Shown here in pieces: positions 1 to 8,059 of a stretch of DNA of 15,219 bases. Position numbers and translations under genes: made by a program. Numbering within the stretch: the first letter of the stretch is position 1; every line of letters begins with the position of its first letter. Source of the DNA: an uncultured Desulfobulbaceae bacterium (GTDB lineage Bacteria; Desulfobacterota; Desulfobulbia; Desulfobulbales; Desulfobulbaceae); assembly GCA_947260045.1 (NCBI GenBank), contig CAMYOP010000034.1:1-15219 (forward strand), read 5' to 3'. The notes below the pieces were generated by a model. The model had not been told where the DNA came from. It saw only the letters and a program-made list of their open reading frames with translations, and did no database searches.

Positions 1-30
1 CGTGTTAAAAAAAAATTTCACTTGACAAAA

Positions 31-711
31 CTACCTGACATTTTGCAGGAGTTGGAGAAAATTATCTGGATCAAGACAGCTCCTACCAACCATTAAGCCG
101 CTTACCTTTGGTAGTTCAAGCAAGTGCCTGGCATTCTCAGCATTAACGCCTCCGCCATAGAGTACGGGCCGGCCATTTGAGAGGGAAGATAGATATTCCA
201 CGGCCTCAACAATAACTTCGTTTTTCCTGGCAATTTCTAACTGATCAGCCTCAGCTGGCGTATACGCAAAAATAACCTTATCTAACTCGTCGCTTTGGAT
301 TGCGCTGATCTGAGAAGGAGCAAACTCTTTATCAAGACAGACGATTGGTTGAAGATCAGAACTAAGCGCCTCACTTACCTGGTTGGCAACATCCTGGCTG
401 CTCATGTGGAGATAGAGCCGATGCTCCCGATGCCCGGCGATAACATAGTCAGCCGAATTTTCAAGCCACAATGCCGGAGTTGATCCCGTATAGGAACCTG
501 GCGGATACGATGATATACTTTGAGCAGCAATGAATACGCCTGGACTATCCACGATTCTTTCACTTAGCTCTCTGAGATAGATAACAGGCAATGCAAGCAC
601 CACCTGTGTCTGATCTAATGGTTCATATCTGGCCAGAAAGACATCCAGCCACTTGTGTGCTGAAACTGGTGAAAGATTTGCCTTCCAATTTGCAAGAATC
701 AATTTTTCCAT
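31..711 (-). CDS. Triosephosphate isomerase-like protein, catalytic Glu missing
   Basis: A 226-residue TIM-barrel protein of the triosephosphate isomerase family, which interconverts dihydroxyacetone phosphate and glyceraldehyde 3-phosphate in glycolysis. Visible family landmarks are NWK at residues 8-10 (the active-site lysine), AQSISSYPPGSYTG at 63-76, GH at 93-94 (the electrophilic histidine; the usual GHSERR reads GHREHR), and the phosphate-binding YGGGVN at 185-190 followed by VGRSCLDP. The loop-6 region that normally reads AYEPVWAIGTG reads AYTPAEADQLE at 149-159, so the general-base glutamate is a threonine (residue 151) and the phosphate-gripping GTG loop is absent. It is also shorter than the usual ~250 residues. 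I infer a paralogue with lost or altered activity rather than the housekeeping enzyme. The ATG is preceded by GAGG at a normal distance, and the gene starts 8 bp after the upstream membrane-protein gene, so it is probably the distal gene of that operon. Confidence 0.85.
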   Translation of the reverse strand: MEKLILANWKANLSPVSAHKWLDVFLARYEPLDQTQVVLALPVIYLRELSERIVDSPGVFIAAQSISSYPPGSYTGSTPALWLENSADYVIAGHREHRLYLHMSSQDVANQVSEALSSDLQPIVCLDKEFAPSQISAIQSDELDKVIFAYTPAEADQLEIARKNEVIVEAVEYLSSLSNGRPVLYGGGVNAENARHLLELPKVSGLMVGRSCLDPDNFLQLLQNVR

Positions 712-719
712 GCTTGCCT

Positions 720-2189
720 CTATTGTAATTGTATGATCTTATCCTTCGCAATACCCTCGCCAAACTCCTGAGCAAGTTCACGGTAACAAAGACGCAGCAG
801 GTCACCGCTCTTCACTCCTGCTAGCGTGTAAGGTATTGACACCTGCAGAGTATTTTTACTCAGCGTAACCTGGTCCGCCGTAAGCCGACCACGAGAATAG
901 ACTCGGTTGCCGCCCAGACCTACAATACTCACATGAACTACCTGGGCATCTTTATCTTCTGGCAGGGCCTCTAAAATAACATCAAGACCCGTTTCATAAC
1001 CGCCTCTGCCCGATCCTGGAATTATTTCACCTCCGGTTGCCCTGTCAAGATCAGCATCAAGGTAGAAGCTGACAAGTTTGCCTATTGGCTGGTCTTGCCT
1101 CCCAGCATTGTAAAAGGCAGCAAAGGGATGCTTAATTTTGATCTCCAGGATGAGGTTGTCGTCTTTTCCTGTGGCAGTGACCTCACTGATATCAAGCCAC
1201 CTGCCGACACCATACTTCATGACATCACCAATTGGATCATGCCAGACATTATCTCCTGAAACTATTGGTGTATCGGCCTTTTGAACAGCATCCTCTAAAA
1301 CTTTTTCGGGACTCTCCATGGAAGAAGTTCCCGTTGAATCCTGTTTGGAAGTCTGCTCAAAGGAACCTGGAAAAGGCCCCATGGTATCCATAATTCGTGG
1401 TCCGATAACTGTCAGTGAAACGATCAGGCCAATAAGAGGAAGGACCATGCCACAAATTGCCACACCAAACCATATTTTCCGCTCTGAGGGTTGAACCAAC
1501 TGCCCCTCTTCACCTTTAACTTCTTTCAGGTTTCGGTAAATAGCGACTAAATACAGCATCATGAAAGGAGTAAAAAGAAAACCTAAAAGCTGCCCGATAA
1601 AGGGAATGACAGCCAGGACAAGATAGAGCAACCAGAGAACGAAAAACTTAAGAAAAGTGTTCCAGGTGTATCCCTTGACATAATTACGACTGGCAAGAAT
1701 AGCATCCATCCCCCCCTTTTTTTCTTCAAAAAGGATGTACATGGAAAAACAAAACCATGTACTGAAAATGATCCCAGGCACCAGGAAAAAGGCAAAACCA
1801 ACAAGCGCAATACCGCCAAAAAGAATACTCACCCAGGCAAAAGACCACATCTTGTGCCAACCGACACTTAAACTTTCAAGTATTTCCAACTTGTCATCTA
1901 CAACAATCGCCATGGTTGCTGCTTGGCTCCATAATCCTGCAAGAGCAATGGGAATGAAGATAAAAAAACAAATGATGAAAAACCAGATAAACTGTCCAGG
2001 TTGGAGATTTTGGATATTATCCAGAGAAAAAGGCGCGAAAAGAGAAGCGAAAAGAATAAACAAAAAAGCAACTACCAAAATTCCAGCAAAGGTAAGAAGC
2101 ATCACTGCAAGAATTGGCAAGGCTCTTACTTTATACTTTTCCCAGGTGTTTGAGAACAGAGTCGTAAAATCTAAAACCTGACTACCCAT
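720..2189 (-). CDS. Five-span membrane protein (GPDPase-membrane/DUF975-like) with C-terminal soluble domain
   Basis: A 489-residue protein whose specific function I do not recognise. Hydrophobic segments lie at about 23-51, 66-96, 116-150, 181-217 and 239-262. The third and fourth flank a cytosolic-looking stretch with EEKKGGMDAILASRNYVKG (155-173), a layout typical of the glycerophosphodiester-phosphodiesterase membrane domain / DUF975 / YciC-like proteins. After the last span comes a Ser/Thr/Glu-rich linker (about 275-310) and a polar, beta-rich domain of about 175 residues containing VWHDPIGD (315-322) and an Asp/Gly-rich stretch FYLDADLDRATGG (375-387), which could bind a metal such as calcium; that is inference. 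The ATG has an AAGGGAAA ribosome-binding site. The gene lies 11 bp after hypF and 8 bp before the TIM-like gene. No catalytic phosphodiesterase motifs are seen. Confidence 0.8.
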   Translation of the reverse strand: MGSQVLDFTTLFSNTWEKYKVRALPILAVMLLTFAGILVVAFLFILFASLFAPFSLDNIQNLQPGQFIWFFIICFFIFIPIALAGLWSQAATMAIVVDDKLEILESLSVGWHKMWSFAWVSILFGGIALVGFAFFLVPGIIFSTWFCFSMYILFEEKKGGMDAILASRNYVKGYTWNTFLKFFVLWLLYLVLAVIPFIGQLLGFLFTPFMMLYLVAIYRNLKEVKGEEGQLVQPSERKIWFGVAICGMVLPLIGLIVSLTVIGPRIMDTMGPFPGSFEQTSKQDSTGTSSMESPEKVLEDAVQKADTPIVSGDNVWHDPIGDVMKYGVGRWLDISEVTATGKDDNLILEIKIKHPFAAFYNAGRQDQPIGKLVSFYLDADLDRATGGEIIPGSGRGGYETGLDVILEALPEDKDAQVVHVSIVGLGGNRVYSRGRLTADQVTLSKNTLQVSIPYTLAGVKSGDLLRLCYRELAQEFGEGIAKDKIIQLQ

Positions 2190-2200
2190 GGCTTTCCCTT

Positions 2201-4495
2201 TTATTGTTTTTTGTGATAGATTGCTCTGCCTGCAACTGCTTGACCCAAAGCGATTCCTCCATCTCCAGGAGGTACCTTTTCTTGAGTATAGACTCTAAAA
2301 TTGCGGCTGTCGAGGTGGCTTTGCAGAATATTACGAAAGGAAAGGTTCTGAAATACACCACCTGACAAAACGACATCCTTTAAACCCTCTTCCAGGCGTG
2401 CGTTTTCACAAAGTTGAGTAAAAAATCGAGCAAGGGTTTGCTGAAAACGGGCACATATAATCGCTGCTTCTACTCCACCCTGGATATCTTCAACAATCTC
2501 CTGAAATAAAAAACCAGTATCAAGAATATTTAGTTCTGAGCTTTCCAGCGTTCTTGGATAAAAGCTTTTCACCCCTGCCCTGGCATTCATCTCTATCTTT
2601 GAGGCAGCCTGGCCTTCAAAGCTTGATTCTGTGCAGAGATTTAAGAGAGCCGCAAGTGCATCAAAGAGACGCCCACAACTTGAGGTGAGAGGACTATTGA
2701 AGTCTTTTTCCAGAAGCTGGAGCAAAAGAGGAAGTTGTTTTTCATAGCGATGAATAAGGGGCAGATCAAGCTCCCTCACCTTGTCTCCATACACTCGGTA
2801 CAAATACGATAAAGCCATCCGCCAGGGATGATACACCACAGCGTCACCTCCTGGCATGGCAACTGGCAGGAGGTGTCCAATTCTTCTAAAAGAATCAGCT
2901 GTAGCGATAAGAACTTCTCCCCCCCAGACTGTGGAATCGCTTCCCCAGCCATTCCCATCCAGGACAACCGCAATAACGGGGCCTTTCAGAGAATGTTCCG
3001 CCATGCAACTGACTGCATGGGCGTGATGATGCTGAATAGCGATAAGAGGTATGCTATTTTTTTCAGCGTACTCTCTGGCCAATATTGTAGATGGATATTC
3101 GGGATGTAGATCATGTACAACCAGATCCGGGTCAATACGAAGACTTTTTTGCAAATGTTCAATAGATTTCTTCAGGTAAGCAACTGTATCTGGATGCTCC
3201 AGATCACCGATATGATGACCAAAATATGCAGATTTTCCCCTGGTAAGACAAACAGTATTTTTGAGCATGGCCCCAAAAGCAAGAGTTTTACCGACCTCTT
3301 CCCCCAGACAAATTCCTGCAGGTGCATACGAGCGTGATCTTCGCATCATGGTAAAAGCACCCTCTTCACGACGAACAACCGAATCATCATTACTTATGAT
3401 AATGTCTCTGTCATGGACCAGAAAATAATCAGCAATGGCGCGCAAACGTCTAAAAGCATCATCATTATCTCTGATGATAGGGGACCCCGCAATATTACCA
3501 CTGGTCATAACCAGGGCTTTAAAGGAAATTTTCCGAAATAATAAATAATGCAGAGGCGTATATGGGAGCATCGCACCGATAAAGATCGTTCCAGGGGCGA
3601 CCTCAGGTGCAAGGGGATACAGCTCTTTTTTCCGTAACAGGACAATTGGTTTCTGGGGACTGGTGAGCAGTTCCAGCTCCATTTGGGATACCTGGGCCCA
3701 GCGAGAAATTTCCTCTGTAGAGGGAGCCATGACAGCAAGAGGTTTATCAGGTCTTTTTTTGCGCTCTCTCAAAAGAGCAAGCGCTTGATCATTACAGGCG
3801 TCAGCTACCAGGTGAAACCCACCGATGCCTTTAATGGCAACGATCTTACCCTTTTGCAGGAGTTTTGCTGCCTGATCAATGGCATCGACATCAAGTGCTG
3901 CCTCATCTATTTGTCTGGCCTCCTTGTCATGGAGCCGATAGTGCGGGCCGCATTGCGAGCAGCAATTTGTCTGGGCATGAAAACGACGATCAGTTGGTTC
4001 ATTGTATTCAGCCTGACAAAATACGCAGAGCTGAAAACTCTTCATTGTAGTGCAGGCACGATCATAGGGAATATTTTCGATAACCGTATAGCGGGGACCA
4101 CAGTCCGTGCAATTAATGAAGGGATAAAGATAGCGTGGGCTTTTGGAATCAAACAATTCCTGCAGGCATGACGGGCAAACATCAGCATCAGGTGGCAGTG
4201 ATCCAGGATCACTGCCTGTTCCATCACTGTTGCCAATGACAAAGTCTACCTCTCCTGACACTTGTTGGATTGGTTCGACCTGAATACTGTCAATTTGGGC
4301 AAGTGGCGGTGGCGAGTTGATTTTTTCCAGAAAAACAGCCGTGAGTTCCCGGTTACCCTGAATCTCGATTTCCACACCGCTGCCAGTATTTGCAACCCAA
4401 CCAGTAAGGCCAGGTTCCACTGCCAGACGATAGATAAACGGACGAAAACCAACCCCCTGAACAATCCCCCTGACAGTTAATCGATACCTGTTCAT
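2201..4495 (-). CDS. hypF: Carbamoyltransferase HypF, [NiFe]-hydrogenase maturation
   Basis: HypF uses carbamoyl phosphate and ATP to make a carbamoyl-adenylate and transfers the carbamoyl group to the C-terminal cysteine of HypE, the precursor of the CN ligands of [NiFe]-hydrogenase. All domains are present in 764 residues: an acylphosphatase domain (about 1-90; RGIVQGVGFRPF at 9-20 and the asparagine in GWVANTGSG), two zinc modules built from four CxxC pairs (Cys107/110, 129/132, 157/160, 179/182), a YrdC-like nucleotide domain (about 200-390), and a Kae1-like domain with VHDLHPEYPST (460-470), QHHHAHAVSCMAEH (488-501), DGNGWGSD (513-520) and a late LSGGVFQN. The length is normal for the family. 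Its ATG overlaps the yggU stop codon by 4 bp (ATGA), suggesting translational coupling. No other hyp or hydrogenase gene lies in the window, so its partners must be elsewhere. Confidence 0.98.
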   Translation of the reverse strand: MNRYRLTVRGIVQGVGFRPFIYRLAVEPGLTGWVANTGSGVEIEIQGNRELTAVFLEKINSPPPLAQIDSIQVEPIQQVSGEVDFVIGNSDGTGSDPGSLPPDADVCPSCLQELFDSKSPRYLYPFINCTDCGPRYTVIENIPYDRACTTMKSFQLCVFCQAEYNEPTDRRFHAQTNCCSQCGPHYRLHDKEARQIDEAALDVDAIDQAAKLLQKGKIVAIKGIGGFHLVADACNDQALALLRERKKRPDKPLAVMAPSTEEISRWAQVSQMELELLTSPQKPIVLLRKKELYPLAPEVAPGTIFIGAMLPYTPLHYLLFRKISFKALVMTSGNIAGSPIIRDNDDAFRRLRAIADYFLVHDRDIIISNDDSVVRREEGAFTMMRRSRSYAPAGICLGEEVGKTLAFGAMLKNTVCLTRGKSAYFGHHIGDLEHPDTVAYLKKSIEHLQKSLRIDPDLVVHDLHPEYPSTILAREYAEKNSIPLIAIQHHHAHAVSCMAEHSLKGPVIAVVLDGNGWGSDSTVWGGEVLIATADSFRRIGHLLPVAMPGGDAVVYHPWRMALSYLYRVYGDKVRELDLPLIHRYEKQLPLLLQLLEKDFNSPLTSSCGRLFDALAALLNLCTESSFEGQAASKIEMNARAGVKSFYPRTLESSELNILDTGFLFQEIVEDIQGGVEAAIICARFQQTLARFFTQLCENARLEEGLKDVVLSGGVFQNLSFRNILQSHLDSRNFRVYTQEKVPPGDGGIALGQAVAGRAIYHKKQ

Positions 4496-4794
4496 TTTGC
4501 TCCTCCATGTTCCAGGATCAAGCGAACTTGGCTTTCCTCACAACCATGCAGCAAAATTTGTTTCTGCCGGCTCTGCTGTCCACTTTTCAGGGCGATTTTA
4601 GATTTCGGAATATGGAGCAGTTTTGCCAAATAGGCAATAAGTGCTTTATTTGCTTTATTATCAACAGGAGGGCTGGTTAAACGAACCTTCAGGCTGTCAC
4701 CGTGGAGACCGGCAATTTGATTAGCACTTGAACGGGGCTGAATATGCAGCATCAGCAAAAGAGTGCCATCTCCCTGTGGTCGCAGGTAAGGCAT
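4492..4794 (-). CDS. yggU: DUF167 / YggU family protein
   Basis: A small cytosolic protein of the DUF167 (YggU, UPF0235) family, whose biochemical role is not established. The conserved core is visible: a beta strand plus IQPRSSANQIAG near residue 18, LKVRLTSPPVDNKANKALI in the middle (the family's V-x-AxPVDGKAN-like motif), and the C-terminal IALKSGQQSRQKQILLHG. I place the start at 4794, giving 100 residues beginning MPYLRPQGDG. A longer reading from 4869 would overlap yggT by 68 bp and add 25 residues unlike the family. No strong ribosome-binding site precedes this ATG, but it lies 7 bp after the yggT stop, so reinitiation is plausible. The pairing of yggT with yggU is a widespread conserved neighbourhood in proteobacteria. 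Confidence 0.9.
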   Translation of the reverse strand: MPYLRPQGDGTLLLMLHIQPRSSANQIAGLHGDSLKVRLTSPPVDNKANKALIAYLAKLLHIPKSKIALKSGQQSRQKQILLHGCEESQVRLILEHGGAK

Positions 4795-4801
4795 AATCAG
4801 A

Positions 4802-5101
4802 TCATTGCAGATTATATCCGATCTGCTGCAAGGTTGGCACCAAAAAGCTCTGAAGAAAAACGATGGCAAAAATCAAAATCATGGGGCTCAAATCTATTCC
4901 GCCCATATTGAAGGGAATCATCCTTCTGATACGTGAGAGCAAGGGCTCAGTTGCCTGGACCAGAAAACGGACGATGGGATTATATGGATCGGCACTGACC
5001 CAGGAAATCACAGCGCGACCAATAACGATCCAGATATAAGCACCGAGGATAAAATTAATTAATTTTGCCAGAGCCATTATAAAATTACCGAGCATAAACA
5101 T
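4802..5101 (-). CDS. yggT: YggT family integral membrane protein
   Basis: A 99-residue membrane protein of the YggT family (relatives include YlmG, linked in other organisms to envelope or cell-division functions). Two hydrophobic segments are visible, about residues 8-35 and 70-92. Between them sits the family signature: a RAVISWVSADPYNPIVRFL stretch (29-47) followed by ATEPLLSRIRRMIP (50-63) and GGIDLSP (67-73). The ATG at 5101 is preceded by GGTGA at suitable spacing. Alternative in-frame ATGs at codons 3 and 9 are possible but less well placed. The gene follows metG after a 67-bp gap, the second-largest break in the metG-to-TIM run's upstream half, and is immediately followed by yggU. Confidence 0.92.
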   Translation of the reverse strand: MFMLGNFIMALAKLINFILGAYIWIVIGRAVISWVSADPYNPIVRFLVQATEPLLSRIRRMIPFNMGGIDLSPMILIFAIVFLQSFLVPTLQQIGYNLQ

Positions 5102-5168
5102 CAGGTATCACCAATATCACAAATTTTGTGCTAGTATGATTTTTAATAAAAAAATGGTTTTAAAACTA

Positions 5169-7112
5169 CTACGCGACCCTGCTGCCAGGGGCAATATCAG
5201 CTGAGACGGTAGAAAGGACAAGCCTTTCATTTCCATCAGCATCTTTTTCCTTAGCAGCCAGGACCATGCCATGGGATGTTACTCCCATCAACTTTGCCGG
5301 CTTCAGATTTGCAACGATGATAACTGACTTGCCAAGCAGTTCTTCAGGGGAATAATACTTGGCTATTCCGGCAACAACAGTTCTTTCCTCAGGAGCTTCC
5401 AAGGTAAGCTTTAACAACTTTTCCGCTTTCTTGATCTTTTCTGCAGCAACGACTTTAGCGACCCGCAGATCCATCTTTTGAAAAGCATCAAAGGTCACCA
5501 GACCATCTTCCTCTTTTGGAGCTATGTCCTTCTTCTTTTGCTTCTCAGCTTTTGGAGCTTGCGCCTGTTTTTTCTTTTTCTTGTCAAGGCGGGGAAAAAG
5601 CTGTTCAGGCTTGTTCAGTTTCGTGCCAGCAATTGTCAAACCCCAAGTCGCAGCCGTATCAAGGTTTACCGATCGCAACGCTTTTTCGAGGTTTAAGGTT
5701 GTCACCATTTTAGCAGAGGCGTCAGGCATAACGGGCTGAACCACAAGAGCGATTATTCGCAGGCATTCCGCCAGAAAATAAAGAACCGTATGAAGTCGCG
5801 ACTCGTTTACAGGATCTTTGGCAAGCTCCCATGGAGCATTCGTGACAATGTACCTGTTGAGCATTCCAATCACTTCCCAGACTGAACGCAATGCCAGGTG
5901 GAAGTTAAAGGAATCCATCGATTTTCGGTATGTCACCAGCATATTTTCCACAGCAAGAATCAATTCCCTGTCAGTATCAATGAGAGTCGATTCATCCTGT
6001 TGCGGTACAACTCCACCACTGTATTTAAAAATCATGGTCAAGGATCGGGAAAACAAATTGCCCAGATCATTTGCCAAGTCTGAGTTTTGTCTGGCAATTA
6101 TGGCATCACTGCTAAAGGATGCATCCAGGCCAAAACTCATTTCACGTAAAAGAAAATAGCGGACCGTATCCAAACCATACATATTAACGAGCTCATCGGG
6201 ACGTACAACGTTACCGATGGATTTGGACATCTTGGTTTCATCCACTTTCCAGTAACCGTGAACGTGTAATTTTTTATACGGTTTCATCCCCATGGCTTTA
6301 AGCATGGTGGGCCAGTAAATGGCATGGGGTTTTAAAATATCCTTGGCGATGACATGTTCAGCTGCATCCCAATAACGATTAAAATCAGGCCCATCAGGAT
6401 AGTCAATTCCGGTCAGGTAATTGATCAGGGCATCAAACCAGACATAGGTGACAAAATTTTCGTCAAAAGGAAGCGGTATGCCCCAGGTCAACCTGGAGGT
6501 CGGACGTGAAATACAGAGATCCTCCATCGGTTCTTTCAGAAAAGACAGCACTTCATTTCTATAACGTTCCGGCGTGATATATTCAGGATTTTCTTTGATG
6601 TGTTCAATGAGCCAATCCTGATATTTACTCATCCTGAAAAAGTAATTTTTCTCAGCTCGTTTCTCCGGCGGTTTTTGATGATCAGGACAATTACCGTCCA
6701 CGAGTTCCTTTTCAGTTAAAAACCGCTCACAACCCTGACAATAGAGTCCGGCATATTCAGCGAAATAGATATCACCCTGATCATGGACCTTCTGTAATAT
6801 ATTCTGAACAGTTTTAATATGTTCAGAATTGGTTGTGCGAATAAAATTATCCGGCTCAATTTTTAACAGCGGCCAGGTTTTGCGAAATGCATCACTGATA
6901 GTATCAACATATTCCTTTGGTGAAACAGATTCCCTTTCAGCCGCCTCCACAATCTTTTCACCATGTTCGTCCGTACCTGTCTGAAAACGAACATCATCGC
7001 CACATAAACGGCGATAACGACTGAAGGTATCAACAACAAGAGTTGTATAGGAATGCCCCAGGTGCGGGCGTGCATTTACATAATATATTGGGGTGGTTAT
7101 ATAGGTTGTCAT
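5169..7112 (-). CDS. metG: Methionyl-tRNA synthetase with C-terminal tRNA-binding domain
   Basis: Class I synthetase that charges tRNA-Met with methionine. The 647-residue product shows the HIGH-type motif HLGH (17-20), a single zinc-knuckle set Cys125/Cys128/Cys142/His145, the KMSKS loop (294-298), the helical anticodon-binding domain (about 380-500), a lysine-rich linker (about 507-537), and a C-terminal OB-fold tRNA_bind (EMAPII/Trbp-like) domain at 538-647 containing DLRVAKV, NLKPAKLMG and SHGMVLAA. The C-terminal OB domain favours dimerisation and tRNA binding in other bacterial MetG proteins. The ATG overlaps the ricT stop by 4 bp (ATGA). A ricT-metG arrangement after holB resembles the Gram-positive holB-yaaT-...-metS neighbourhood. 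Confidence 0.99.
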   Translation of the reverse strand: MTTYITTPIYYVNARPHLGHSYTTLVVDTFSRYRRLCGDDVRFQTGTDEHGEKIVEAAERESVSPKEYVDTISDAFRKTWPLLKIEPDNFIRTTNSEHIKTVQNILQKVHDQGDIYFAEYAGLYCQGCERFLTEKELVDGNCPDHQKPPEKRAEKNYFFRMSKYQDWLIEHIKENPEYITPERYRNEVLSFLKEPMEDLCISRPTSRLTWGIPLPFDENFVTYVWFDALINYLTGIDYPDGPDFNRYWDAAEHVIAKDILKPHAIYWPTMLKAMGMKPYKKLHVHGYWKVDETKMSKSIGNVVRPDELVNMYGLDTVRYFLLREMSFGLDASFSSDAIIARQNSDLANDLGNLFSRSLTMIFKYSGGVVPQQDESTLIDTDRELILAVENMLVTYRKSMDSFNFHLALRSVWEVIGMLNRYIVTNAPWELAKDPVNESRLHTVLYFLAECLRIIALVVQPVMPDASAKMVTTLNLEKALRSVNLDTAATWGLTIAGTKLNKPEQLFPRLDKKKKKQAQAPKAEKQKKKDIAPKEEDGLVTFDAFQKMDLRVAKVVAAEKIKKAEKLLKLTLEAPEERTVVAGIAKYYSPEELLGKSVIIVANLKPAKLMGVTSHGMVLAAKEKDADGNERLVLSTVSADIAPGSRVA

Positions 7113-8023
7113 TTTTTCTTTACTGATTGTTTAGGCTGGGATTTGGCGACCGGCTTTGCGGCCCCCCACTGCTCTTCGGAGAGAACTGTCTCCTCTCCTT
7201 CTTTTGAAATAGTAAGTATGGAGTTACTCAGAGGCATGAGTCTGATAACCCTGTATTCAGTACCTTCGTACCGAATCCACCTACCGATTTTGGGCATTTT
7301 TTTCTTGATGGTACGGTAGGTTTCATATTCATAGGTCAGGCAACAGAGTAAGCGGTTACAAAGTCCTGATATTTTAGCAGGATTGAGAGGAAGATCTTGG
7401 GTTTTCGCCATTTTTATAGAAACCGATTCAAACTTGTTGAGAAATGAGCTACAACAAAGTTCACGGCCACAGGCTCCTATTCCTCCTGTCATTTGGGTTT
7501 CATGGCGCACGCCGATCTGCCGCATCTCTACCCTGGTGCGAAACTCCTGTACCAGTTTTTTAACAAGCTCACGAAAATCAACACGACTTTCAGCGGTAAA
7601 ATAAAAAATTATCTTAGAACCATTGAAAAAGCGTTCCACCCGAACAAGCTGCATGCTCAGGCCCAAGTTTTTCACCTGCTTATTACAGACACCAAAAGCA
7701 TCGTTTTCAAATTCAGGCAAACGCTCAAATTTCTCTTCTTCTTCCCTGTTAGCCTTACGCGTAGCAACCCATGATACCCTGCGTTCCATGTCAGGTTCAG
7801 GTGATGCTGGAGCTTTGGCGACAATGAATGCTGGTTCCGGTCCGTGGTCCGTTTTAACCATGACCACATCACCATATTTCAATCCGGGAAGATGGGTTTC
7901 CAGGGTGAATTCCTGACCAAGCTTACGAAAACGAATACGATAATAAAAGCATTCATTATCACCGTCCTTTTCACTTTCCTGGGATTTCTTTTCTTCCTGT
8001 TTTTTGTTTATTGCTTCCGACAT
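7109..8023 (-). CDS. ricT: PSP1-domain protein RicT (YaaT)
   Basis: A PSP1 C-terminal-domain protein of 304 residues. The Bacillus homologue RicT (YaaT) is part of the RicA-RicF-RicT complex that carries [4Fe-4S] clusters and influences RNase Y-dependent mRNA processing. The defining core is visible: a PSP1 fold around YYRIRFRKLG (27-36), GDVVMVKTDHGPE (51-63) and ESRVDFRELVKKLVQEFRTR (145-164), then Cys185/190/191 (CGRELCC) and Cys222/227/228 (CNRLLCC), the likely cluster-binding cysteines. The N-terminus (1-22) and C-terminus (about 289-304) are charged and probably disordered. The ATG has GGA 10 bases upstream, and 36 bp separate it from holB. RicA and RicF homologues are not in the window, so function in a Ric-like complex is inference. 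Confidence 0.93.
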   Translation of the reverse strand: MSEAINKKQEEKKSQESEKDGDNECFYYRIRFRKLGQEFTLETHLPGLKYGDVVMVKTDHGPEPAFIVAKAPASPEPDMERRVSWVATRKANREEEEKFERLPEFENDAFGVCNKQVKNLGLSMQLVRVERFFNGSKIIFYFTAESRVDFRELVKKLVQEFRTRVEMRQIGVRHETQMTGGIGACGRELCCSSFLNKFESVSIKMAKTQDLPLNPAKISGLCNRLLCCLTYEYETYRTIKKKMPKIGRWIRYEGTEYRVIRLMPLSNSILTISKEGEETVLSEEQWGAAKPVAKSQPKQSVKKK

Positions 8024-8059
8024 AAAAAGATTCCAAAAAAACCGCTTATATACCTACAA

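Noticed and set aside
23..28. TTGACA box on the plus strand at the window start
   Set aside because: It points into the 3' end of a minus-strand gene, with no matching -10 element or plus-strand gene.
1735..2181. 148-codon plus-strand open frame
   Set aside because: Antisense to the membrane-protein gene; its Lys/Ile-rich composition reflects reverse reading of hydrophobic codons.
3683..4171. 162-codon plus-strand open frame
   Set aside because: It lies wholly within hypF on the opposite strand, is composition-driven, and has no recognisable domain; hypF is intact.
4795..4869. 25-residue N-terminal extension of the YggU protein
   Set aside because: It overlaps yggT, is not like the family, and has a Cys/Phe-rich composition typical of out-of-frame reading.
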